A stretch of 64,000 bases of DNA, from positions 1,116,001 through 1,180,000 of the forward strand of contig NZ_JAANYY010000002.1 of the NCBI RefSeq assembly GCF_012274265.1, written 5' to 3'. The notes under the pieces are model-generated. The model ran no database searches. It was not told the origin of the DNA and saw only the letters and a program-made list of their open reading frames with translations. Each line of letters opens with the position of its first letter. Position 1 is the stretch's first letter. This DNA is from Sphingopyxis microcysteis (lineage in GTDB: Bacteria; Pseudomonadota; Alphaproteobacteria; Sphingomonadales; Sphingomonadaceae). Below are positions 7,697 to 17,501 of this stretch, one piece after another. The position numbers and the translations under genes were made by a program.

Positions 7697-8482
7697 TCAG
7701 GCAGCGGTCCACCCGCCATCGACGCTCAGATTGGCGCCGGTGATGTTCGCCGCCTCGTCGCGGGTCAGGAACGATGCCAGCGCCGCGACCTGTTCGACGG
7801 TCACGAACTGCTTGGTCGGCTGACCCGCCAGCAGCACATCGTTGATCACCTGCTCGCGCGTCATCCCGCGCGCCTTCATCGTGTCGGGAATTTGTCCCTC
7901 GACCAGCGGGGTCCAGACGTAGCCGGGGCTGATGCAATTGGCTGTGATCCCGGCGTCCGCGACTTCCAGCGCGACCGCCTTGGTCATTCCGACCAGCCCG
8001 TGCTTCGCCGCGACATAGGCCGATTTGAACGGCGAGGCGACGAGCGAGTGCGCCGATGCGGTGCCGATGATCCGGCCCCACCCCTTTCTGCGCATCCCGG
8101 GGACGGCGTGACGGATGGTGTGAAACGCCGACGTCAGGTTGAGCGCGAGGATCAGATCCCATTTCTCGACCGGGAAATCCTCGATCGGCGACACGAACTG
8201 CGTCCCGGCATTGTTCACCAAGATGTCGACGCCGCCCATATCGGCATCGGCGCGCTCGAACATCGCGGTAATCGCATCGACCTTGGTCAGGTCGGCATCG
8301 TCATAGCTCGCCTTGCCGCCGCTCAAGCCTTCGAGCGCAGCGCGCTCGGCCTCGATCGCCGCGGCGTCGCCAAAGCCGTTGATGATGAGATTCGCGCCCT
8401 CGCTCGCCAGCGCCTTGGCGATGCCCAGCCCGATGCCCGACGTCGATCCGGTGACGAGCGCGGTTTTTCCTTTGAGACGCAT
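7697..8482 (-). CDS. bdhA: 3-hydroxybutyrate dehydrogenase
   Basis: This 261-residue short-chain dehydrogenase would interconvert D-3-hydroxybutyrate and acetoacetate with NAD, in polyhydroxybutyrate breakdown or ketone-body use. Visible motifs are the cofactor site TGSTSGIGLG, NNAGTQFV, the catalytic Ser...Tyr-x-x-x-Lys segment (SAHSLVASPFKSAYVAAKHG), and the C-terminal GANLSVDGGWTAA typical of BdhA. The start at 8482 (MRLKGKTALVTG) has GAAAGGA upstream. It follows the patatin gene by 28 bases, suggesting one transcript linking lipid hydrolysis and hydroxybutyrate oxidation. Confidence 0.93.
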   Translation of the reverse strand: MRLKGKTALVTGSTSGIGLGIAKALASEGANLIINGFGDAAAIEAERAALEGLSGGKASYDDADLTKVDAITAMFERADADMGGVDILVNNAGTQFVSPIEDFPVEKWDLILALNLTSAFHTIRHAVPGMRRKGWGRIIGTASAHSLVASPFKSAYVAAKHGLVGMTKAVALEVADAGITANCISPGYVWTPLVEGQIPDTMKARGMTREQVINDVLLAGQPTKQFVTVEQVAALASFLTRDEAANITGANLSVDGGWTAA

Positions 8483-8510
8483 GGTGCAAATCCTTTCGAT
8501 GGAAGAATAT

Positions 8511-9665
8511 TCAGTTGATGTCGGGATCGGCCTTGGAACGCAGCGCGTCGGATTGCACCGCAAAACTGCCCGATCGCCCTTCGGCGATGCTGTCGGCGAG
8601 CAGGTGCCCGTCTTTCATCGCGGCCTCGACCGCGGCGCGCCCCAGCGCCCAATTGGCCTCCATTGTCGAGCGCGAAAATTCGAAATCGCGCGCCCCGGTC
8701 TGCCATTTCGGCGGCTGGTGGATCAGCTGAACGACGTTCAGCGCCTTGCAGTCGACCATCCGCCGCACCGCCTTGACCTCGGGCAGGTCCAGCGCCTCCG
8801 CCGGGAGCTTCGCGAGCATCCGGTCGATCAGCTGATGCTCCTTGCGCCGCCGCACCAGCCCGTCCGAAATCCGCCGCGTACGGCTGGAATAGCGAATATC
8901 CTTTTCGCGCGACCAGGCTTCTTCCATGTCGTGCGGCCGCTCGCCGCGCGCGGGGAACAGATCGACCTGAAACACCAGCATATCCTCTTTGGCGGCATCG
9001 ACGACATGCTCGAGCGGGGTGTTCGACACCAGCCCGCCATCCCAATACCAGGTGCCGTCGATCTCGACCGGCGGCAACCCCGGCGGCAGCGCGCCGGAAG
9101 CCAGGATATGCCGCGCGTCGATCGTGTCGATCCTGGTGTCAAAATAGCGGAAATTCCCGGTCTCGACCGCCACCGCGCCGACCGACAGGCGAACATTGCC
9201 TTTGTTCACCCGGTCCCAGTCGACAAGGCGGTCGAGCGTCTGGATCAGCGGGCTGGTATCGTAAAGGCTGACCGCCTCGGGGGTCTGACGCTCGGCGAAC
9301 ATCGGCGGCGGAAAGCGCGGGGTGAAAAAGCCGGGCACGCCAAACGCCGCGACCTGCCCCGCCGCGACCATATGCGCCCATTCGCGCGCCCAGTCATTAT
9401 CGGCGGTCGGCAGCGACGGCAGCGCCGACGATACGCCGTTCCAGAATTCGCGCAGCTTGCCCACCGCCGTATCGCGCGGATTGCCCGCAATGATCGCGGC
9501 ATTAACCGCGCCAATCGAAATACCGGCGACCCAATCGAGTTCGATCCCGAGCTCGATCAGCGCCTCATACACGCCTGCCTGAAAGGCACCGAGCGCCCCG
9601 CCGCCTTGCAGCACAAGCACGACGAGGTCGGGAAGCGGGAGCGCGGCGGCAGCACGGCGTGGCAT
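8511..9665 (-). CDS. patatin-like phospholipase (DUF3734-type C-terminus)
   Basis: This is a 384-residue serine hydrolase. The patatin oxyanion loop is LQGGGALGAFQAGVYEAL, the nucleophile elbow GISIGA, and the catalytic Asp motif YWDGGLVSN. The C-terminal half (after about residue 215) matches the helical extension usual in cytoplasmic DUF3734 patatins. Members hydrolyse acyl lipids and are often next to 3-hydroxybutyrate dehydrogenase in alphaproteobacteria, as here. The start at 9665 (MPRRAAAALPLPDLVVLVLQ) leaves a short tail before the first strand. The role in PHB or lipid mobilisation is inferred from the neighbour. Confidence 0.9.
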   Translation of the reverse strand: MPRRAAAALPLPDLVVLVLQGGGALGAFQAGVYEALIELGIELDWVAGISIGAVNAAIIAGNPRDTAVGKLREFWNGVSSALPSLPTADNDWAREWAHMVAAGQVAAFGVPGFFTPRFPPPMFAERQTPEAVSLYDTSPLIQTLDRLVDWDRVNKGNVRLSVGAVAVETGNFRYFDTRIDTIDARHILASGALPPGLPPVEIDGTWYWDGGLVSNTPLEHVVDAAKEDMLVFQVDLFPARGERPHDMEEAWSREKDIRYSSRTRRISDGLVRRRKEHQLIDRMLAKLPAEALDLPEVKAVRRMVDCKALNVVQLIHQPPKWQTGARDFEFSRSTMEANWALGRAAVEAAMKDGHLLADSIAEGRSGSFAVQSDALRSKADPDIN

Positions 9666-9818
9666 GGACTCGGGGGCTCCTCTGATCCGCGACAGCGCAA
9701 TTGGTGCGCCGCAGCACAAATGATTGCAAGCGCCGCGTCGCGCGCGAAGTCTCTTTCAATTGCCCGGCGCTGCTGTAACTATCGAGACCGACTGACACTT
9801 TAGCGGCGGAGAACCCCC

Positions 9819-10724
9819 ATGCGCCTCGACGATTATGATCCCGGCGACGATATTCGCGACCTGGGCCGCGGCGGGGGCGGTGGTTTTGGCGGGGGTGGCG
9901 GCGGGCTGGGCGGACTGCTGATCGGGTTCCTGCCGATGCTGCTCGGGCGTAAGATGGGGTGCGGGACGATCCTGCTGATCGGGGCGGTCGCCTTTTTCCT
10001 GCTCGGCCCCGGTGCCAATATGCTGAGCAGCGGCGGCGGCACCGCCGATCCGATGGCGGACAGCCGCGGCGGCGCGAACGTCGCCTGCGACACCGCTTCG
10101 GAACGGTTCGCCTGCAATGTGTTCGGATCGACGCACACGGTTTGGGAGGGCTTGGTTAGCGGCTACCAAAGGCCGACGCTCAATTTCTTTACCGAACGCA
10201 ACAGTTCGGGCTGCGGCGCGGCACAGGCGGCGATGGGCCCCTTTTATTGCCCCGCCGACCAGGGCGTCTATCTCGACACCAGCTTCTTCCGCGAGCTCGA
10301 ACAGAAATTCGGCGCCGCGGGCGACGCGGCGCAGGCCTATGTGATCGCGCACGAGGTCGGCCATCATATCCAGACGATCAGCGGGATTTCGAACCAGGTC
10401 CGTCAGGCGCAGGCGCGCAGCTCGCAGGCGGAAGGCAACGCGCTGCAGGTCCGCATGGAATTGCAGGCCGATTGCTACGCTGGCGTTTGGGCCGCGCGCG
10501 CGCGCACTGCGGCGGGTCAGCCGGTGATGGAACCGGGCGATATGGAAGAGGCGATGCGCGCGGCGAATGCGATCGGCGACGACACGCTGATGCGTTCGGC
10601 GGGGCAGCGTCCGGTCCCCGAAAGCTTTACCCATGGTACCAGCGAACAGCGTATGACATGGCTGCGCCGCGGCCTGCAATCGGGGGATCCGCGCCAGTGC
10701 AACGCCTTCGATACCGCCATCTGA
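9819..10724 (+). CDS. YpfJ-type neutral zinc metallopeptidase
   Basis: This 301-residue protein begins with a short cytoplasmic part rich in Gly (GRGGGGGFGGGGGGLGG), then one membrane span (about residues 45-65). The extracytoplasmic zincin domain has HEVGHHIQ and the downstream ELQADCYAGVWA motif that supplies the third ligand. This matches the YpfJ/KPN_00809 family of putative zinc peptidases. Substrates are unknown. It overlaps the following amidohydrolase gene by 28 bases, implying coupled expression. Confidence 0.92.
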   Translation: MRLDDYDPGDDIRDLGRGGGGGFGGGGGGLGGLLIGFLPMLLGRKMGCGTILLIGAVAFFLLGPGANMLSSGGGTADPMADSRGGANVACDTASERFACNVFGSTHTVWEGLVSGYQRPTLNFFTERNSSGCGAAQAAMGPFYCPADQGVYLDTSFFRELEQKFGAAGDAAQAYVIAHEVGHHIQTISGISNQVRQAQARSSQAEGNALQVRMELQADCYAGVWAARARTAAGQPVMEPGDMEEAMRAANAIGDDTLMRSAGQRPVPESFTHGTSEQRMTWLRRGLQSGDPRQCNAFDTAI

Positions 10725-11980
10725 TCGTAGCGCTCGCGGCCGCGGTGGCCGCGACGCCTGCGATGGCGCAGACGATCTATGTTCAGGCCGGACGGCTGAT
10801 CGACGGCGTGACCGACGACGTTCGCACCGGCCAATGCATCACGATCGAGTCCGAGCGGATCAAGGCGGTTGGGCCATGCGGCGAAACGCCCGCGGGCGCG
10901 ACGCGGCTCGACTGGTCGGGCTACACCGTCCTGCCCGGGCTGATCGACCTTCACACCCATCTCGCCGACCTCGGCCAGAGCGCCGACCTTGCCGCGCCGA
11001 TCAAGGCCTCGCCCGCCGAGACCGTCCTCGTCGGCGCGCGCAACGCCCGCGTCACGCTCGACGCGGGGTTCACCAGCGTGCGCGACGTCGGCACCTATCG
11101 CGGCCTGACCGACGTGACGCTGCGCAACGCAATCGAGCGGGGCGATGTCCCCGGACCGCGGATGTGGGTCGCAGGCGCCTATATCACGATCCCCAAGGGC
11201 GGCGGCGAATTGAACGGCGTCGTGCCCAACGACCAACTGCCGCCCGACATGCGGCTGGGCGTTGCTGCAACGCCTGAAGAAGCGGCGGCCAAAACCACCT
11301 TCCTGCTCGATAGCGGCGCCGATTTCATCAAGACGATCGCCACTGGCGCGGTACTGGCGATCGGCACCGAACCCGGTGCGGTCGAACTCAGCGAGGACTA
11401 TCTGCGCGCCGTGGTCGAAGTCGCCCATGCGCGGGGCAAGAAGGTCACGGCGCATGCCCATGGTGCCGAGGGGATCAAGATCGCGATCAACGCCGGGGTC
11501 GACAGCATCGAGCACGCCAGCCTCGCGGACGAGGAAGCGCTCCGGCTCGCCAAGGCGCGCGGCACCTGGCTGGCGATGGACATCTATAACGGCACCTACA
11601 TCGATGATGTCGGGACCAAGGAGGGCTGGCCCGAGGAATATCTGCGCAAGAACCGCGAAACCACCGACGCCCAGCGCGCCGCGTTTCGCCGCGCGGTCGA
11701 GCTGGGTGTGAATATCGGCTACGCCACTGATGCCGGCGTCTATCCGCACGGGCTGAACGCGCGGCAATTCCGCAACATGGTCAAATATGGCATGACGCCG
11801 ATGCAGGCGATCCAGTCCGCCACCGGCCGCGCCGCGATCGAGATGGGCCGTGGCGACATCGGCGCGATCGTGCCCGGCCGCTATGCCGATATGGTCGCGG
11901 TAAAGGCCGACCCGCTTGCCGACATCGCGGTGCTCGAAAAGATCGACCATGTGATGAAGGGCGGCGAGATCGTCCGGTAG
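10697..11980 (+). CDS. exported amidohydrolase (Xaa-Pro dipeptidase/imidazolonepropionase-like)
   Basis: This amidohydrolase-superfamily protein has metal motifs DLHTHL, KTIATGAV (carboxylated Lys region), AHAHG, SIEHAS and YATDAGVYPHG. The pattern is that of the secreted metal-dependent dipeptidases of the Sgx9260 type. The real start is a GTG at 10697 inside the end of the upstream peptidase gene. It gives the signal peptide MQRLRYRHLIVALAAAVAAT ending TPAMAQ, and GGGGGA lies 9 bases upstream. Translation from earlier in-frame codons would place coding sequence under the upstream gene and bury the signal peptide. Length 427 residues. Confidence 0.88.
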   Translation: MQRLRYRHLIVALAAAVAATPAMAQTIYVQAGRLIDGVTDDVRTGQCITIESERIKAVGPCGETPAGATRLDWSGYTVLPGLIDLHTHLADLGQSADLAAPIKASPAETVLVGARNARVTLDAGFTSVRDVGTYRGLTDVTLRNAIERGDVPGPRMWVAGAYITIPKGGGELNGVVPNDQLPPDMRLGVAATPEEAAAKTTFLLDSGADFIKTIATGAVLAIGTEPGAVELSEDYLRAVVEVAHARGKKVTAHAHGAEGIKIAINAGVDSIEHASLADEEALRLAKARGTWLAMDIYNGTYIDDVGTKEGWPEEYLRKNRETTDAQRAAFRRAVELGVNIGYATDAGVYPHGLNARQFRNMVKYGMTPMQAIQSATGRAAIEMGRGDIGAIVPGRYADMVAVKADPLADIAVLEKIDHVMKGGEIVR

Positions 11981-12000
11981 CGACCGATTGCTGCCGTCGA

Positions 12001-12132
12001 TCCTCCCTGTCGCGTAGCGATGGGGAGGTGGCAGCGCGGAGCGCTGACGGAGGGGCATTGGCACTACCGCCGCTGCCCCTCCACCATTCGCTTCGCGAAC
12101 GGTCCCCCTCCCCATGGCTTCGCCACAGGGAG
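12001..12132. repeat. palindromic repeat, family C copy 1
   Basis: The element starts TCCTCCCTGT and ends ACAGGGAG. It has inner inverted blocks CGCGGAGCGCTGACGGAGGGG and CCCCTCCACCATTCGCTTCGCG. A second copy is at 43545-43679. With the following family A copy it fills the 340 bases between the amidohydrolase and the S9 peptidase, where no gene is seen. Confidence 0.85.
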
Positions 12133-12144
12133 TATCTATAACAT

Positions 12145-12222
12145 CGTCATCCCGCCGAAGGCCGGGATCTCGCCGGTGTGGAAAACCGATAGGGTGAGAT
12201 CCCGGCCTTCGCCGGGATGACG
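12145..12222. repeat. palindromic repeat, family A copy 2
   Basis: It has the same arms as the copy at 5164, with one changed base in the left arm (CCCGCCGAAGG). It directly follows the family C element, so two repeat families are stacked here. Confidence 0.9.
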
Positions 12223-12320
12223 AATAAGGCTAGGTCTGCTCACCCCCCCAAACCGAACGCCCTGAACCCGCAATCGACGAACACGCTTGAACGCGCGCCC
12301 TACCCCGCTAAACCGCTTTC

Positions 12321-14387
12321 ATGCGAAACCATATCCTGACCAGCGCTCTGGCGCTCGCCGCTGCCCTGTCAACCCCCGCCTTCGCGCGCCCGATGACCGA
12401 GGTCGATCTGGCGACGCTGAAACGCGTCGCGGCGCCGACCGCGTCGCCCGACGGACGCTGGGTGGTGTTCCAGATGACCGAGACCGACGCCGCGACCTAC
12501 AAGCGCGCGACCGGCCTGTGGCTGGTGGACCGCAATGCGAAGGATGCTGCGCCGGTGCGCGTCGCCGATATCGCCGACAAGAATGAATCGGCCCCCGCCT
12601 TCCACCCCGACGGCAGCCTCTATTTCCTCTCGAACGCCAGTGGCAAAAGCCAGGTGTGGCGGGTCGATCCCAAGACTGGCGCTGGCGCCGTGCAGGTTAC
12701 CGATACCGTGGCTGACGTGTCGGGGTTCAAGATTTCGCCCGACGGCCAGCGCCTGCTGGCCTGGGGCGACGTGCCGCGCGAATGCACCGATTTCGGCTGC
12801 GACGCCAAGGACAAGGGCGCACAGCCTGGCCCCGGCACCGGCCGCCTGTACAAGGACGGCACGGGCTTCGTGCGCCACTGGGACAGCTGGGAAACCCCCG
12901 GCACCTATAGCCGCCCCTTTGTCTTCAACCTCGACGGGGGCAAGGCGACGACCGCGCGCGCCGTCGATGCCGGGCTGACCGGCGACAGCCCGTCGAAACC
13001 CTTTGGCGGCGGCGAGGAACTGGCGTGGGGCGCCGACAGCCGCACCGTGTATTTCACGCTGCGCAAGGCCGACAAGGACGAGCCAACCTCGACCAACCTC
13101 GATATCTATAGCTGGCTGGTCGACAGCCGGATGATGCCGCGGAACCTGACTGCGGAAAACGAGGCGACCGATACCCTGCCCACGCTCTCGCCCGACGGCA
13201 AATGGCTCGCCTATGCCGCGATGGCCCGCCCCGGCTATGAGGCCGATCGGCAGGTGCTGATGCTACGCGACCTTGCCAGCGGCGAAACGCGCAAGCTGAC
13301 CGATAGGTGGGATCGTTCGGTCGGCTCGATCGCGTGGGCAGCGGACGGCAAATCGCTCTTTGTCACCGCGCAGGAAGTGCTCGACCATCCCGTCTTTCAG
13401 GTCGATGTAAACACCGGCAAGGTGGCCAAGCTCAAGGCCACCACCGAAGCCTATGAGGGCAATATCGGCGACGTCACCCCCCTGCCCGGCGGCGCGCTGC
13501 TCTACTCGCGTAACAGCGTCGCGGTGCCGACCGACCTCTGGACGCGCGACGCCAAGGGCAAGATTACCCGCCTGACCAACGTCAACCGCGCCCAGCTGGC
13601 CGAACTCGACCCCGTCGATGCCAAGCGCTTCAGTTTCAAGGGCGCCAATGGCGACACCGTGTGGGGTCAGATCGTCAAGACCGCCGACACCAAGGGCAAG
13701 CTCCCGGTCGCCTACCTCGTCCACGGCGGCCCGCAATCGAGCTTTGGCAACAGCTGGTCGACGCGCTGGAACCCGCGGCTGTTTTCGGCGCCGGGCTATG
13801 CCGCGGTGACCGTCGATTTCCACGGTTCGACAGGTTACGGCCAAGCGTTCACCGACAGCATCAATCAGGATTGGGGCGGCAAGCCGCTCGAAGACCTCAA
13901 GCTCGGACTCGCCGCAGCGGGAGCGCAGGACGCCAATGTCGACACCGCCAACGCCTGCGCGCTCGGCGGTTCCTATGGCGGTTACATGATGAACTGGATC
14001 GCGGGAAATTGGCCCGACGGCTTCAAATGCCTCGTCAACCATGCCGGGGTATTCGACCTGCGCGCGATGGCGTTCGAGACCGAGGAAACCTGGTTCGACG
14101 AATTTGATCATGGCGGCCCATGGTGGCAGCGCCGCGATGCCGAGAAGTGGAACCCGGTCAATCACGTCACCAAATGGAAGACCCCGATGCTGGTGATCCA
14201 CGGCGAAAAGGATTTCCGCATTCCCTACAGCCAAAGCCTCGCGGCATTCCACGCCTTGCAACGGCAGGGCGTCGCGGGCGAATTGCTGGTGTTCCCCGAC
14301 GAGAACCACTGGATCCTGAAGGGCCAGAACAGCGTCCAATGGTATCAGACGGTGTTTGGCTGGCTGGGCAGGCATTTGAAGAAATAG
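12321..14387 (+). CDS. S9 family prolyl-oligopeptidase-type peptidase, exported
   Basis: This 688-residue enzyme has a signal peptide (MRNHILTSALALAAALSTPAFA), an N-terminal beta-propeller with repeated SPDGKW/SPDGQ-like blades, and a C-terminal alpha/beta-hydrolase domain. The catalytic triad is visible as Ser in GGSYGGYM, Asp in HGEKDFRIP and His in DENHWIL. It is of the acylaminoacyl/dipeptidyl-peptidase group (S9C-like). It likely degrades peptides in the periplasm. It stands alone between repeats. Confidence 0.93.
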   Translation: MRNHILTSALALAAALSTPAFARPMTEVDLATLKRVAAPTASPDGRWVVFQMTETDAATYKRATGLWLVDRNAKDAAPVRVADIADKNESAPAFHPDGSLYFLSNASGKSQVWRVDPKTGAGAVQVTDTVADVSGFKISPDGQRLLAWGDVPRECTDFGCDAKDKGAQPGPGTGRLYKDGTGFVRHWDSWETPGTYSRPFVFNLDGGKATTARAVDAGLTGDSPSKPFGGGEELAWGADSRTVYFTLRKADKDEPTSTNLDIYSWLVDSRMMPRNLTAENEATDTLPTLSPDGKWLAYAAMARPGYEADRQVLMLRDLASGETRKLTDRWDRSVGSIAWAADGKSLFVTAQEVLDHPVFQVDVNTGKVAKLKATTEAYEGNIGDVTPLPGGALLYSRNSVAVPTDLWTRDAKGKITRLTNVNRAQLAELDPVDAKRFSFKGANGDTVWGQIVKTADTKGKLPVAYLVHGGPQSSFGNSWSTRWNPRLFSAPGYAAVTVDFHGSTGYGQAFTDSINQDWGGKPLEDLKLGLAAAGAQDANVDTANACALGGSYGGYMMNWIAGNWPDGFKCLVNHAGVFDLRAMAFETEETWFDEFDHGGPWWQRRDAEKWNPVNHVTKWKTPMLVIHGEKDFRIPYSQSLAAFHALQRQGVAGELLVFPDENHWILKGQNSVQWYQTVFGWLGRHLKK

Positions 14388-14395
14388 CCCGCCTT

Positions 14396-14485
14396 CGTCG
14401 CCCCCGCGCAGGCGGGGGCCGCTGGAGGTTTACGCGGCTAGGATGGATACGCCCGATAACGGCCCCCGCCTGCGCGGGGGCGACG
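14396..14485. repeat. palindromic repeat, family B copy 1
   Basis: The arms are CGTCGCCCCCGCGCAGGCGG and its inverse CGCCTGCGCGGGGGCGACG. Related copies lie at 40943 and 53504. It sits between the S9 peptidase and valS. Confidence 0.9.
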
Positions 14486-14567
14486 ACAATCGTGGCCGGA
14501 TGACGAAGCGCGCCATTGCCCCTTGCCGCGCCGCACCATGGCTGGCAAAGCGCGGCGCATTATGCCG

Positions 14568-17402
14568 ATGGAAAAAACATTCGATCCCGCCGCAATCGAG
14601 GCGAAATGGGCCAGTGAGTGGGAAAACCGCGGGCTATTTCGCCCGCATCGTCCCGAAGCCACCCCCTTCACGATCGTCAACCCGCCGCCGAACGTCACCG
14701 GCGCGCTGCACATCGGCCATGCGCTCGACAACACGTTGCAGGACGTCCTCGTCCGCTACGAACGGCTACGCGGGAAGGACGCGCTGTGGGTCGTCGGCAT
14801 GGACCATGCCGGGATCGCGACGCAGATGGTTGTCGAGCGCCAGCTCGAGGCGCGGCAGGACAAGCGCACCAACTACAGCCGCGAAGATTTCATCGACAAG
14901 GTGTGGCAATGGAAGGCTGAAAGCGGCGGCCAGATCACCGGCCAGCTTCGCCGCCTCGGCTGCTCGATGGACTGGTCGCGCGAACAGTTCACGATGGACC
15001 CGCATTTCACGCGAGCCGTGGTCAAGGTGTTCGTCGACCTCCACAAGAAGGGCCTGATCTACCGCGACAAGCGCCTGGTGAACTGGGATCCGAAGCTCAA
15101 AACTGCGATTTCGGACCTCGAGGTCGAGACGCACGAGGTGCAGGGCGGCTTCTGGCACTTCAAATATCCGCTCGCCGATGGCGTTAAGCTCGATGACGAG
15201 CGCGACTATATCGAGGTCGCGACAACGCGCCCCGAAACGATGCTCGCCGACATGGCGGTCGCGGTGCATCCCGACGATGCGCGCTACAAGAGCGTGATCG
15301 GCAAGGATATCCTGCAGCCGATCACCGGGCGCCGCTTCAAGATCGTCGCCGACGAACATGCCGATCCCGAGCTGGGCAGCGGCGCGGTGAAGATCACGCC
15401 GGGGCATGATTTCAACGACTTCGACGTCGGCAAGCGTGCGGGCTTCAAGCCCGGCGAAATGCTCAACATGCTCGACGGCGATGCGAACGTCATTCAGACG
15501 AGCGACGGGCTGATCCCGGCAGAATATCTCGGCCTCCACCGTTTCAAACGCGACGGTGTCGATGGGGCACGCGAACTGGTCGTGACGCGGATGAAGGAAG
15601 CAGGCTTCCTGATCCCGCATGTCGACAAGGATGGCAACGCTCACGACGCCGAGCCGCGCACGATCCAGACGCCGTTCGGCGATCGCGGCGGCGTGGTGAT
15701 CGAGCCGTGGTTGACCGACCAATGGTATGTCGACGCCGAAACGCTCGCGCAGCCGCCGATGGCGGCGGTGCGCGACGGGCGCATCAACATTGTGCCCAAA
15801 ACATGGGAAAAGACCTTCTTCAACTGGATGGAGAATATCCAGCCATGGTGCGTGTCGCGCCAACTGTGGTGGGGGCACCGGATTCCGGCTTGGTATGGGC
15901 CGGGCAAGGATCAGCAAAAGACAGTCATTATCGACTCTCGCAAGCCCGAACGCGAACAAGCATTTTATAGCGGCCAACAGGTCTTCGTTGGGATCGATGA
16001 GGCGGAAGTGCTTGAGCAGGCGCGAGAGTACTACGGTTCAGCTAAAACAATCGAATTCACCGACGAGATTGCGACGGGCAACACCGCTGATGTCTATCTT
16101 TATCGCGACCCTGACGTTCTCGACACCTGGTTCTCCTCCGCCCTCTGGCCCTTCGCCACCCTCGGCTGGCCGGAAGACACGGACCTCGTCAAACGCCACT
16201 ACCCCAATGACGTCCTCATCTCGGGCTTCGACATCCTCTTCTTCTGGGATGCGCGCATGGCGATGCAGGGGATGGAGTTCATGGGCGATGTCCCGTGGAA
16301 GACGCTCTATCTCCACGGCCTCGTCCGCGCGCCCGATGGCGCGAAGATGTCGAAGTCGAAGGGCAATGTCGTCGACCCGCTCGGGCTGATCGACCAATAT
16401 GGCGCCGATGCCCTCCGCTTCTTCATGGCGGCGATGGAAAGCCAGGGTCGCGACATCAAGATGGATGACGCGCGCCTCGCGGGTTATCGCAATTTCGCTA
16501 CCAAGCTGTGGAACGCCGCGCGTTTCTGCGAAGCCAATGGCATTTCGGCATCGACCAGCTTCGAGGCGCCCGCCGCCACCCTGCCGGTCAACCGCTGGAT
16601 CATCGGCGAAGTCGCGGCGACCGTTACCGCGATGGAAACCGCCTTCGCCGCCTATCGCTTCGACGAAGCCGCGAATGCGATCTACAGCTTTGCTTGGGAT
16701 CGTTTCTGCGACTGGTATCTCGAACTGATCAAGCCAACGCTGAATGAGGACGCTCAGTTCCAGCCAGATATGGCCGACGAAACGCGTCGTGTTGCAGGAT
16801 GGGCCCTCGACCAGATACTCGTCATGCTGCACCCATTCATGCCGTTCGTTACCGAAGAACTCTGGCACGCGATGGGTGACCGACCGAACCATCCGCTAAT
16901 CACAGCAAATTGGCCCGCCCCCAATGCGGAGCTCGATGAGGAAGCGAGCGCCCAGATCAACTGGCTCGTCGCGGTCATCAAGGAAGTTCGTTCCGCCAGG
17001 ACCGAACTTGGGATCAAGCCGAGCGACAGGTTGATGGCGCACTTCCCCGCGAGCCTACAGCCGCGCGTCAACGCCGGCTATCAAGCGCTCCTGCGAATAG
17101 CACGGCTTCAAAATGTCAGCTTCGACCCCGCCCCCGCTGGCGCATCGGCGCAGCTTGTCGTCGAGGGCGAAACGATCACCGTCCCCCTCGAAGGCGTCAT
17201 CGACATCGCCGCCGAACGCGACCGTCTGACCAAGGCGCTCGCCGCCGCGGTCAAGGAACGCGACGGCCTCGCCGGGCGCCTCAATAACCCGTCGTTCGTC
17301 GAACGCGCCAAGCCCGAAGCGGTCGAAAAGGCGCGCGCCGATCATGCCGCGAAGGAAGCAGAAGCGGACCGGCTGACCGCCGCGCTGGCCCGGCTGGGGT
17401 GA
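14568..17402 (+). CDS. valS: valyl-tRNA synthetase
   Basis: This class I aminoacyl-tRNA synthetase charges tRNA-Val. It has the HIGH signature in [15 protein letters not shown], the KMSKSKGNV loop, DVLDTWFSS before the anticodon-binding domain, and a C-terminal coiled-coil arm ([19 protein letters not shown]). The start chosen is ATG 14568 ([14 protein letters not shown]), matching the usual family N-terminus; in-frame ATGs at 14538 and 14562 are alternatives. Residues about 445-520 form a longer and compositionally unusual segment just before DVLDTWFSS (see findings). Length about 944 residues. Confidence 0.95.
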   Translation: MEKTFDPAAIEAKWASEWENRGLFRPHRPEATPFTIVNPPPNVTGALHIGHALDNTLQDVLVRYERLRGKDALWVVGMDHAGIATQMVVERQLEARQDKRTNYSREDFIDKVWQWKAESGGQITGQLRRLGCSMDWSREQFTMDPHFTRAVVKVFVDLHKKGLIYRDKRLVNWDPKLKTAISDLEVETHEVQGGFWHFKYPLADGVKLDDERDYIEVATTRPETMLADMAVAVHPDDARYKSVIGKDILQPITGRRFKIVADEHADPELGSGAVKITPGHDFNDFDVGKRAGFKPGEMLNMLDGDANVIQTSDGLIPAEYLGLHRFKRDGVDGARELVVTRMKEAGFLIPHVDKDGNAHDAEPRTIQTPFGDRGGVVIEPWLTDQWYVDAETLAQPPMAAVRDGRINIVPKTWEKTFFNWMENIQPWCVSRQLWWGHRIPAWYGPGKDQQKTVIIDSRKPEREQAFYSGQQVFVGIDEAEVLEQAREYYGSAKTIEFTDEIATGNTADVYLYRDPDVLDTWFSSALWPFATLGWPEDTDLVKRHYPNDVLISGFDILFFWDARMAMQGMEFMGDVPWKTLYLHGLVRAPDGAKMSKSKGNVVDPLGLIDQYGADALRFFMAAMESQGRDIKMDDARLAGYRNFATKLWNAARFCEANGISASTSFEAPAATLPVNRWIIGEVAATVTAMETAFAAYRFDEAANAIYSFAWDRFCDWYLELIKPTLNEDAQFQPDMADETRRVAGWALDQILVMLHPFMPFVTEELWHAMGDRPNHPLITANWPAPNAELDEEASAQINWLVAVIKEVRSARTELGIKPSDRLMAHFPASLQPRVNAGYQALLRIARLQNVSFDPAPAGASAQLVVEGETITVPLEGVIDIAAERDRLTKALAAAVKERDGLAGRLNNPSFVERAKPEAVEKARADHAAKEAEADRLTAALARLG

Positions 17403-17501
17403 CGATCGACGCACGGGCTTTCGACCAAAGCGCCCGGGGGTTCGACTGGCGGCCCGCCGTCTGCTAGCGTCGGCGCCGGTTTTGGCGCTAAAGCAGGCGC
17501 A

